Notes under the pieces: generated by a model | Databases searched by the model: none | What the model saw: the letters and a program-made list of their open reading frames with translations, nothing else | Told to the model about the DNA's origin: nothing | Shown: in pieces, positions 23,268 through 35,000 of the stretch | Numbering within the stretch: the first letter of the stretch is position 1 | Layout of the letters: each line of letters begins with the position of its first letter | DNA from: Argopecten irradians | Lineage: Eukaryota; Mollusca; Bivalvia; Pectinida; Pectinidae | NCBI RefSeq assembly: GCF_041381155.1 | Contig: NC_091135.1 | Coordinates: forward strand, 4,109,620-4,173,619 | Length of the DNA stretch: 64,000 nucleotides | Direction of reading: 5' to 3' | Translations under genes and position numbers: made by a program

Positions 23268-26200
23268 ATGTGGGCAGTCGTTTTAACAGCCGTGTGTGTC
23301 AGTTCTGCTTTAGCCTTACCTCCCTACCGTATCGACAAGACTGAAGGAAGACTCGGTGTAGACTTATCACCTGTAGAACTACCTGTCGAGAACAATGACT
23401 TTTACTACCAGCATATGAGGCTTCCTCTCAGCATCTTTAAGGGACAAAACGTATGTAAGGTTACTTTTTAGCTGTATAGTTACCCTGACAATAGGTTTTG
23501 CTTTTTTGTTCTGTTATAATTGTATCTTTCGTTGTTATCGTGGTTGGTTGTAACCCCTCGATCACCAGGAATATTACCGTTACATGTTATGACGTAATCA
23601 AGGGTTTTCACAAACGGAATAATGAAATATGAATATCCCAATAAGTGCATGTTTATTTTATATAGTAAACCTATTTTGTCTTGTGACCGAATGGTTTAGA
23701 TGTCTAGAAATATCACCACGAGCCCTTCATCTCTGTGTCGCAAGTTCGATTCCTATGTGGGGCAGTTGCAAGGTACCGACAGTCGGTGTTTTTTCCCCGG
23801 GTCCTCCTATCTAAATATGAGACATCCTTAATGACCATTGCTATTAACTGGACGCTAAACTTATCAAACTAAGACAAATCCTGATGAAATTTTCATTCTT
23901 GCTGCATCTTTATCCTAGCATAAAACAGTTATCAATAGCTTCCAATGATGTTGTTATGTTTATAATTGCAGAGAAATCAAACACCTATCGTTTGTTAATG
24001 TATCATATCTATTACAGAAAGTTGAATATGGCTGTTCGGCATTTCCGCTTAAAGCAAATGAATATATCGGTGAGTACGTGCTTTATGATACTCGAATCGT
24101 CTGGTACATTTGTTGATATGTAATCCGTTTTATAAAAAATATATAATATCACATTTAAATTTCCAACAAAACAATATATTCGCAGTGACATTGCATTAAC
24201 ATTCCTTTTAAGTAAGATAATAACACTAAATTCGTGATACTATTAAATTATACTGAATTTTTATCGTGATTTTATTGAATTATACATATCGTGATATTAT
24301 TAAATTATACATATCGTGATATTATTAAATTATACATATCGTGATATTATTAAATTATACATATCGTGATATTATTAAATTACACATATCGAAATATTAT
24401 TAAATTATACATATCGTTATCAAATTTAAATTATACATATCGTGATATTATTAAATTATACATATCGAAATATTATTAAATTATACATATCGTTATTAAA
24501 TTATACATAACGTGATATTATTAAATTACACATATCGATATATTATTAAATTATACATATCGTGATATTATTAAATTATACATAACGTGATATTATTAAA
24601 TTACACATATCGTTATATTATTAAATTATATATATCGTGATATTATTAAATTACACATATCGTGATATTATTAAATCATACATATCGTTATATTATTAAA
24701 TTATACATATCGTGATATTATTAAATTACACATATCGTGATATTATTAAATTATACATATCGTGATATTATTAAATTATACATATCGTGATATTATTAAA
24801 TTATACATATCGTGATATTATTAAATTATACATATCGTGATATTATTAAATTTTACATATCGTGATATTATTAAATTTTACATATCGTGATATTATTAAA
24901 TTATACATATCGTGATATTATTAAATTACACATATCGAAATATTATTAAATTATACATATCGTTATTAAATTATACATATCGTGATATTATTAAATTATA
25001 TATATCGTGATAAATGTATTAATTTGGTTACAGTATGAAACAAAAATTAAAAAAAGAAGTCAATATGTACATTAATATCAATATTACGCTAAAATAAAGA
25101 TATAACAATTGTACTGGGACATGTTTTGTGAAACGTTCAAAAAACAATTCTGTCATTTAACAGTTGAATACAGAAAACAAGACATTAATTACTCATGGAT
25201 TGTCAGTTACGTATTTTTTTCACTGCGTAATGTAAGGTATTTAATTATCTCGTTCATAGAGAAGACAATTAGTTGTTTAATTTCCTGTTATATTTCAGCT
25301 GACTTTATATTAAATACAAACACAGTATATCAAAGATCAAAGGTTAAGATTCAAGACCAGCCAAGGGACAAACGAAAAATGGTCCTTATAGCCAGGTGGT
25401 TTTTACGTTGAATTGTGATTTTATTGAATCTGAACCCTGAAAAGTCTTTTAAGTAGGTGGTCTTGATACACAAGGAGTCGCTATGGCAGGTTTTATTGTA
25501 AATTGAGTGAAAGTTTTATATAAATTAGTTAATCTAGAATAACTAATTTGTATTAAATTTCTACTTGATTCACCAAGTTAATTACCGAAAAAAAAAAAAA
25601 AAACCAACAACAAACAAACAAAAACAAAAACCAAAGATTTTTTGGCAAAATGCAGGCATCAATGTTATTTTAATCTTCAAATGTTGACTATTTGTTTGAC
25701 TAGTTGAGTACCTACCACTTGGAGAACGTGACGATACCTACCACATCACTATCAGTGTTTGTGACGCTGTCTATGACGAGTCCCCGATTTGGTAAGTGTG
25801 TCTCGCACCACGTTACCTGTCATTCGACCTTGTTGTTGTAAAGGATGCTACATCTTACTGTCACATTTAACATAATTACACACATACAATGCAAGGGCGA
25901 TGAGTATGCATTCCCCCCAAGGGCATATTACATTAATAAAATCCAATGGTTTGTATTGAAGCGATACACTAACAGTGAAAGGCTATATTAGATGAATAAA
26001 AACTTTAATATCTGTAGTGTATACCAACCTGAACAGAACAAAATCTAATGGTGATAGCAATTTTCAGGATTTTAAGTATATGTAACGAAACTGTGACTAT
26101 AACTCACCATCAGAAGTTAACGTCTGGTTTTAGTTCCGTCCTTACCTGTAAAGTGTTAAATATTTTATTCAAACATACTACCTACATTGGTAAGTGCTTT

Positions 26201-29200
26201 TCCTTCACCCAAGGTAGGTTTCAACTGCCAACTACGGGGGATTTTTAGGGTTTGTGATAGGCTATAGAATTCAGAACACTTTAACCACGAGGCCGGCGAG
26301 GTTAGACACTGCTTGCTTTAACTGCAAATTTCGTTTTGCAGGGAATGTATGAACCCTCTTCATGTGTGTAAAGGCAAGAACAGGGAAGTGATGTTCGCCT
26401 GGACAAACGGAGCCCCTGGGTGGATCTTACCTGAATGTAGGCTAATATTTTATCTTTTAGTCTAGCTATTTGAGAGTTATATCTTTTATTCTTCAAAAAT
26501 TAAACGTATTTGTACTTGTCAATATGGATATTTGATCTCCGTTTATTTTAGAAAAGTTTAACTAAATTCTCAAACGTTTCTATGCAACATTTATTCTTTG
26601 TCGCTCGGAAACAAAACTCAGCAGAATGAGCAAGTGAGTGTTTTTGTAATAATGATGCAGAAAACGTTTATCTGATGGTTTAACATTAGTAACTTTTATA
26701 CTAGAGTATGGAAAAAAGAGTTTATTCATTCTTCATACATGTATACCGTTATGCATGGCATAACAATTCATCTGAAATAAGATGTTTCGCTATATTGAAT
26801 CTGCATTCATTTTCTTATATCATAGATGCCGGAGTATTTACAGGAAATACATCCAAGTACATTGTCCTACAGGTTCATGGCCGTGACGACATTTCAGGTG
26901 AGAAATACTAAAGAATTACGCAAATATATGTATTGAACTGGTCTACATCTGAGCGTTACAGTGTTGTCATGTTTTTGTTTACTTTTAGTTCACTTTTCTG
27001 TTTATTTTCTTCTTGTTTCGTTGTTCCTGTTTTGTTGGTTTTTTGTGTATTTTTTTACTATTTCTTTCACAACCTTCTTTTCAACATTTTCATATAGCAA
27101 TTTTATTAAAGAATTTATATTTACAAAATTGGTCGGAGAAATAGAGTAATTCGGAAAATGAAAACGCTTAAACCGTCGTTGATAGTAGTCAATTGCAAGT
27201 AATATTTATACATGTATATTGATTGTATGTTGTAGATGAGCGGGCTGCAGACTTTGCACATTTACGACTGAAAATTCAGAGAACAAGGTAGCTTACATTA
27301 TAATTGTTTCCATATGCGATGGCATTTCATGTGTTAATCCCAATTACAGTTGTAGCTACAATTTGGGAAATACATGACGTATACTTCACGCATCATTAAT
27401 TAACTAGAATCAGACAATGGATATGCAGTCAAATGATGGAAATGTATCATTAACCTTATTTTACACCCATGTAAAGATAAAAATTGTCAAAAACATTTCC
27501 TGGTAACCAAATACGTATAACTCAGGCCAAGCGATATTCAGAAGATATGCGTAATGCGTCTTTTTACGATTACGTAAATATTATATGATAGCAGCATACT
27601 TTGGTCTTCACGACATTAACATGTATGTATTTTGTTTCAGACCTCAACTCGATGCTGCCATTGGTATCTACGCTGTCGGTGGACATGTACCTGCAAATGT
27701 AGAAAGTAAGTAGGGTTTTTCGCCTATGTATCATAATGTCATATGTCGTAATTATTATGTTTTGAAGGCGTGACAATTATTCAATAGCTTCTTCTTTTAA
27801 TTTGCTAAATGATAAAATTAATTTGGATTCACTGCCAAACGTTTTCAATAAACTTGCCTGAAAGATTCCTTAATTAATATAAATGTAATTGATATGTAGA
27901 CTTGTTGAAGATCCTGTATATATTTTAATTATCTCAAAGTTAAAATTACAATGACGAAAGGACACTTGAACGAACGGAAAATGTTTTGGACGTAATGAGT
28001 TGCTTTTTTTTGCCTGTGATATAACTTCAAATTGTATTGTAACGTTGTTAAACGAATTAAATACGCCATATTTATTACCATCTAATTAACAGTTTTGAAT
28101 AACGAACTATTTTCCATTTAGATTTCACAGCTGATGTTGCTTGTGAGTGGAACATGACCACACCCGCCCCTATCATGGCATACGGATTGCATACACACAG
28201 CAGAGGTAACCAGATTGTTTATATTTGTCGCAAAAATATGATTACAAATATGATAAAATAATATTTAAAAACTTAAATAATGGAAATATATAAACATAAT
28301 AAATATTTACAGAAAGACTATTGAAAATAGACACAGATGAGAGCGATACTATAAACCAACTTCCTTTCGTGGCTATTAAATTTCGCGATTTTCATTTCCA
28401 AACAAGTTCGCGAAGATAAATATTCGCGGTTTTAACAATAATAATTGAAAATTATTTTTTATCCATATTGATGATGTAGATAATTATATTAATTCACGAA
28501 AGTAAATCGCACGCGAATGAAAGTTGGTTTACGATATTTTATATTGACGACACTTCTATTTGAAGCCATAGTCTAACCCTTGGCAGGAATAAAATATTTT
28601 ATACTTTATAAATGCATTTACAAAATATTAATATCTTGTTTCTTAGGAATAGCACAATCAGGTTACATCATAAGAAATGGCGAGTGGATCGAAATAGGAC
28701 GCGGGGATCCGTTGTATCCTTTGGTGAGTATAAGCACCTCAGTAACGTTATTACCAACTTCGATAACCAGAAGGCCCTGTTAATTTTATCGAGGGCACAT
28801 TTTCACTTGCTTTAACTTATGTGATTTATCAATCCATTAACTCATCAAAAGTTTTCGTAAAGGGAGAAAGACATTCCTTTAATTAATAAACAACATATCC
28901 TTGCTTTTATTTCTCTATTTCGCTACGTAGTCTGCTTTCGTAGCTCGAAGTTTATACATTTTAAACAAGCAACTAGATGTCCCTGGCCCTTATGTTACAA
29001 AGACGAGAGTTAAATGTTGTTTGAACAGCTATTCAAAACATAACTTTTGCCAAACTTTTGTTACAGGTATTGTTTGATATCACCGACAGAGACTTGTGGC
29101 TCCAGCCAGGAGATATCATTGTAAGTAATAGATAACTGTATAACCCATTAAAATGAAGTAATAAAGGTCAAGTTTCATCAAAGTTCCTTATTGTAAGATA

Positions 29201-30174
29201 ACATAATCTTTCATTTAAAATCATGCTAAAATTGAAAGGCTTCTTAAAAAAACTTTCCTTAATTTCTATAATGTTCATCTCTGGTAAATATTTAGTTAAT
29301 AAATGTAATATGAAACTGGGGTCGGATGATTCCACAGTACTGTTTACTCAAGTATATAATCATACTAATGCTGAGTTAAATTGGTAAGACAGAGACAATA
29401 ACTGCAGTGTACAATATTTGAGCTTGAAAGAAGTGTATATCATGTGTTTCTAAGGGTAAAGCGACTTCTAATAGGTATACATGATGCAAGTAGTTACTAC
29501 GTTTGACAAATGGCTGTACCACCAAACTTATTTCTTCTACTGTAATAATTAATATTTCAGGCATCAAGATGTACCTACAGAAACACAGGTAGTGCTGATA
29601 TCCCTATGGGGTAAGTGTCTCATATTAATACCCTCCGAGACATTCAATGAACTAAGCTCAGTTTCTCGAGTATAATGTGAATCATTTATCACATCGTAAT
29701 CAAGTATAAGCTGCTTTTCTTTTCAGAACGAATTAGGATAGTGGTAAAATGGTATTTCCGTTATTGAACTACCGAATTACGTTTATTTATAAATATTCAA
29801 TCTAATAAAATAAAGACGTTTAAAGCATTCACTGAGCAAACATCTTTGTTTCGTCTTCAGACTTAATCTCAATCGATATCATATTTTTATCAATTATAAA
29901 AATAGCTTTAGATAAGTTAATATACAAAGATGTACTAACAGACGGTTTTAATTTCCCCAGGTTCACCCACTTGAAAGAGATGTGTAATTTCTTCCTGCAT
30001 TATGGAGTGCCCCATGAAAACCTGGCCGAGACCAGGTATTTGTCGTGCTCCGCCAGTGCCCAGGAGTCAGCCTGGGACAAGTTCGACAACATTCCAGCTG
30101 ACGCTAGCAACCCGAACGGTGACACCGACCAAGCTAAATACGTTAAGCAGTACCACCTTACTCATAACTATTAA
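23268..30174 (+). CDS. Secreted PHM-type copper monooxygenase (PHM domain only)
   Basis: Twelve exons, all phases consistent: 23268-23450, 24018-24069, 25704-25791, 26342-26436, 26826-26897, 27236-27287, 27641-27705, 28122-28205, 28647-28723, 29067-29120, 29561-29610, 29961-30174. The product is 361 residues, about the length of the monofunctional fly PHM, with signal peptide MWAVVLTAVCVSSALA and no PAL domain or membrane span. The PHM family uses two coppers, ascorbate and O2 to hydroxylate peptidyl-glycine, the first step of peptide amidation. Conserved here: LQVH (CuH ligand H172 of rat PHM, with Q170), HTH (CuM ligands H242 and H244), EMCN (CuM ligand M314 and N316), and segments SGYIIRNGEW and LQPGDII. 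Altered: the HH pair of CuH is HI (H108 lost), R240 is Gly and Y318 is Phe. Classical amidating activity is therefore doubtful; a changed substrate is possible. Confidence 0.93.
23681..23876 (+). mobile_element. tRNA-derived SINE, copy 3 (old)
   Basis: In PHM intron 1. Diverged head TGACCGAATGGTTTAGATGT, box-B-like AAGTTCGATTCC, and tail with TATTAACTGGACGCTAAAC. No clear target-site duplication. Confidence 0.75.
24233..25014. repeat. 25-bp satellite in PHM intron 2
   Basis: About 30 tandem units of CGTGATATTATTAAATTATACATAT or variants (CGAAATATT, CGTTATATT, shortened CGTTATTAAATT). Extremely AT-rich, no coding role. Confidence 0.95.
28352..28531. mobile_element. Palindromic MITE in PHM intron 8
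   Basis: Ends TAAACCAACTT and AAGTTGGTTTA are inverted repeats. The interior has paired TTCGCG and CGCGAA segments. No coding capacity. Confidence 0.7.
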
Positions 30175-30788
30175 AGAAATCCTATATATCATTTTTTTAA
30201 CTTAACGCGAACATTTTAATGCTTATACGTTTTGTGTCCTCAGAGTAAATGACATTGTTGCGAATTCTACTTTATCGAGAAACGTCACGCGTTAAATGCT
30301 TTTGCTTTTGTATTCAGAGTTATAATGACCCGTGTTGGTAACAAGGAAGATTATTTGTCTTGTACGTGTAGAGTAAAATAAGTCCATAGTTGGTGGTTTC
30401 CTGTGAGAGAGTGTTATGAATTCAAAACTGTTCATTTGCGTATACGCATAATTTATTTCATTTACTGACAAAACATGACAGAGAATAAATATTGCAAATC
30501 TATGTTAAACTAGTACTGGACAGGTTTAACACGTTCATCCCAGAGAGCACTTTACCAGTTCTAAGATGTGGACAGTTCACGATCGTGTCACATGTATGAA
30601 TGAGTTTGACAAGACATTTAGCATTCTGAAACATCTTCAGCGGTGTTAAGTTAATTCCGGAGAATATGTTCAGTACTCAGGTTGTGCTGACGATGAGACT
30701 TAACCTGTCCCAAGCATGCCATGTATTCCAAAGACAATGTTTGAATTATGTTTTCAAACACCAATCTGATGTTGTTGTTCATTTCATC

Positions 30789-30794
30789 AATAAA
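30789..30794 (+). terminator. Polyadenylation signal of the PHM-like gene
   Basis: AATAAA about 0.6 kb after the stop; another AATAAA lies earlier at 30484-30489. Either could end the 3' UTR. Confidence 0.5.
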
Positions 30795-30799
30795 ATATT

Positions 30800-31990
30800 G
30801 CAACTCTTAGTTGGATATTAGTCTGATATTTTAACATACTCTTTTTCGCAATTACTTAAAGCATTTTTTCGCAATTCACATCTATGCATTACGATTCTGA
30901 CTTGTACGTTAACCCCACAATTTTTTCTTCATTGGTGATGTTTGATAAATATACTTCGCTGTTGCATATACATTCATTAATTTCATGGTTTATTTTTTCA
31001 TGTTTTACATACTAATTTATTTAATTACCGTCCATGTTTTTTTGCCATCTGATTCAAATTTAATATATATTCTGTCAATTTCGTGTCTTGTGATTTTATC
31101 GTTAATTATCCAGAAAATAAAGTAAAATATTTGTCAAAATATGTAGTATTTGTTGTATGTCCACGTATCAATCATAAAATTAGTGTACATTATAGTGTAT
31201 ATACTATATAGAAATGGCGAAACTAATCTTTCAATGGATGATTTAGTCAGGGATTGCATTGAAATCTTGATTTACAAAGAAAATTATCCCTGTTCTTATG
31301 AAAGTTGTTAATCCCTGTGAAGTGTCCATTTCCGGGAGAAGTGTATATGATGTCACTCTCCACCATTATACAGTTTACCTTTTCAGATGTACGATAATGT
31401 GTGAAAAGTACAAGAGAGGGAATTGGCAACTCACAGGTTATAGATATAGCATCCATATCCGACTTAATAAATCGTTTTCATGCAGCTATACGATCAAGAA
31501 TGTCAATGGTATCAATTAAGATTATTTTAATAATGATGTGGAATTAGTCGATATTTTGTGCGTTATTTCTCATACGGAATGTAGAACAATAAATTTAATC
31601 TATTAATTTGCTTCATCCTTTTAGGTTATAGCTATCATAACAGGGAGTTTTATATAGATAAATATCCGATAAGAGGATTGTGTTATTCTGGCGCGCACCG
31701 CTCATAGATAAAAGATCACTACAGCGCTTGCAGTAAATCACATCGTAATGCTCGTTTTAATTATTGTAAAGTTTATTTATTTTCCATTTTCACAACAAGT
31801 TGGCATCCATACTCCCATAATTTGTCAATTGAATGCAGTGTAAAGTTTAAATATGTACACTGATCTGGATTTTGCACAGGGGTCGATGCAAATTCATACA
31901 AAATGCACAACATCACTTTATTTTTTGTATTTTGCTTTAATTGTTGAAGACATTTTACAGTGATACATTTATAAACCATGACTCACATTC
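30800..31990. other. Tail-to-tail intergenic spacer between PHM-like and GTF3C4 genes
   Basis: No exon seen. Candidate GTF3C4 polyadenylation signals (AATAAA, minus) lie at 31994-31999, 31917-31922 and about 31771-31780. Confidence 0.5.
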
Positions 31991-31993
31991 ACA

Positions 31994-31999
31994 TTTATT
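31994..31999 (-). terminator. Candidate polyadenylation signal of GTF3C4
   Basis: AATAAA on the minus strand about 70 bases past the proposed stop; further copies lie downstream. Confidence 0.5.
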
Positions 32000-32070
32000 A
32001 ACCATACTCAAACAAGTCAGTACAAGAAACATACATTCTCTGATCCACTATATATACTCTCTCAACACTC

Positions 32071-35000
32071 TCAGTAATTTTTGCACTTCGGGTTCAACAG
32101 CTGCATAGAGTTGCTGCCTGATCTGCATAGAGCTTCCTGTCGATCTATAAACTATCATATCATAACTAAGCATGAAATGCCACTGCCGCGGGGATATGGG
32201 TATACAGTTGATATATCTCGACTGTTTTTACTTACAAGCAGGTACTATTTAAGCACCACTCCTTCTGCCACAATGAAAACTTAAATGTAAAGTAATTCAT
32301 TTACAAAACCGATGACCATTTATATACAAACGACGGATACTCAGCTTCCAACTATCTCACAGACAATTCTTTCCTTCAAGTGAATTGCACCATATCCTTT
32401 TGCTCTTTTTTCAGCGAATTGCATAATTCCTTTTCGCTTTTTCTACCGAATGGCATAATATCTTTTTGCTCTTTCTATTATGATGCACCATGTCGGTTTG
32501 CTCTTTCTTTCTAGTGAATCGAACTAAATCGTTTCGGTTTTTTTTGCTGTCTCTAGTGAATTGCACAATATTATTTTGCTCTTGCGCCACAATGTGTAGA
32601 TCTTTCTTGACCATAAACAAGATCACCAATCATAACTAGAATCTATAGTATTTAAATATCTGCTGCAAATAGCAGTGAGATTGTTACTAAGTCTTCCATT
32701 TGTGCCACACTTTAGACCTCACAAAGAAGACCCCTTGACATATTTACAACACTCCTGGCCGGAATGAGCATGTGTTAGGCGAATGTCACAGAAACTTAAT
32801 CACATACATAAATACACATTTTCCTATTTAGCCGGAATCAAATACAAGGAAATAAATAGTTTTCACATATTGTACAATAGTTCTTTGGCTCAACTAACCA
32901 AAATAGTCCTGAAATTGAAACAAAGTAGGGGTTTAGCAAAGAAATGTCGATCTATATGGTATATACATATGGTACAGTATACAAATACACTTTTTAAAAT
33001 GTACTTTAAAGCTTAAACTACGTCTTTATTGTGAAAACTACATACAGACTTCACACGCTTTCATACAAATTTCGCACTTCATTTTTTTTTGAAGACAAGA
33101 CAGCTGACTCGTATAAATTTCCATGTATAGAATTATACAACTTAAATATGAATGTGGGGCATGCCGTAATTGATAAACATTGATAGTGAAATCTAGATTT
33201 CAAAAACATAATTACAATGTAGGGGAGATCATCTCTACTGAAAATGTGCAACTACAGTCCTTAAGATTTATTAGGTTTTTTTTACTAAATTCTAGAAACA
33301 TATTTTTTTTATTTTCATACTGTATGACATGATCAAAAATAATGATTGATTAAAAACAATTTTAAAATAAGCAAATTCAAATTTTCAGCATCGATCTACA
33401 GTCAAATATATTTCTAATCTCAAAGAACACATTTACACTCACTTTTGTACATCAACACACGAATATATGGCCGAGACATTAAAGACACTTACCTTCTCTG
33501 TTGGCACAAGAAACGGACTGAACCTTACAGTTACAACAGTTTCTATAGGAAGTGTCCATTAGAGGCTGGAAGGTCTGACAACACAATCCTGTAATATCGA
33601 CCAAACTCAATTAATAATCTAATGGGTTGTATAATTAAGTCTGACAACACAATCCTGTAATATCGATTAAACTCAATTAATAATCTAATGGGTTGTATAA
33701 TTAGGTCTGACAACACAATCCTGTAATATCGACCAAACTCAATTAATAATCTAATGGGTTGTATAATTAGGTCTGACAACACAATCCTGTAATATCGATT
33801 AAACTCAATTAATAATCTGATGGGCTGTATAATTAAGTCTAACAACACAATCCTGTAATATTGATTAAACTCAATTGATAATCTAATGGGCTGTATAATT
33901 AGGTCTGACAACACAATCCTGTAATATTGATTAAACTCAATAAATAATCTAATGGGCTGTATACTTAGGTCTGTCAGCAGAATCCTGTAGTATTGATTAA
34001 ACTCAATTGATAATCTAATGGGCTGTATAATTAGGTCTGACAACACAATCCTGTAATATTGATTAAACTCAATAAATAATCTAATGGGCTGTATAATTAG
34101 GTCTGTCAACAGAATCCTGTAGTATTGATTAAACTCAATTGATAATCTAATGGGCTGTATAATTAAGTCTGACAACACAATCCTGTAATATTGATTAAAC
34201 TCAATTGATAATCTAATGGGCTGTATATAATTAGGTCTGACAACACAATCCTGTAATATCGATTAAACTCAATAAATAATCTAATGGGCTGTATAATTAG
34301 GTCTGTCAACAGAATCCTGTAGTATTGATTAAACTCAATTGATAATCTAATGGGCTGTATAATTAAGTCTGACAACACAATCCTGTAATATTGATTAAAC
34401 TCAATTGATAATCTAATGGGCTGTATATAATTAGGTCTGACAACACAATCCTGTAATATCGATTAAACTCAATAAATAATCTAATGGGCTGTATAATTAG
34501 GTCTGTCAACAGAATCCTGTAGTATTGATTAAACTCAATTGATAATCTAATGGGCTGTATAATTAAGTCTGACAACACAATCCTGTAATATTGATTAAAC
34601 TCAATTGATAATCTAATGGGCTGTATATAATTAGGTCTGACAACACAATCCTGTAATATCGATTAAACTCAATAAATAATCTAATGGGCTGTATAATTAG
34701 GTCTGACAACACAATCCTGTAATATTGATTAAACTCAATTAATAATCTAATGGGCTGTATAATTAGGTCTGACAACACAATCCTGTAATATTGATTAAAC
34801 TCAATTAATAATCTAATGGGCTGTATAATTAGGTCTGACAACACAATCCTGTAATATCGACCAAACTCAATTAATAATCTAATGGGCTGTATACACAATC
34901 CTGTAATATCGATTAAACTCAATTAATAATCTAATGTGCTGTATAATTAGGTCTGACAACACAATCCTGCAATATCGACCAAACTCATGTATTGGGTTGT

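Noticed and set aside
26961-27149. Small hydrophobic plus-strand frame in a PHM intron
   Set aside because: Low-complexity T-rich intron sequence; no promoter, splice or homology support.
33543-34178. 211-codon minus frame with repeated LIIQPIRLLIEF-type units
   Set aside because: It is translation of the 66-bp satellite. Frame openness follows from the period being a multiple of three, and other units shift frame. It is kept only as a possible exonisation question.
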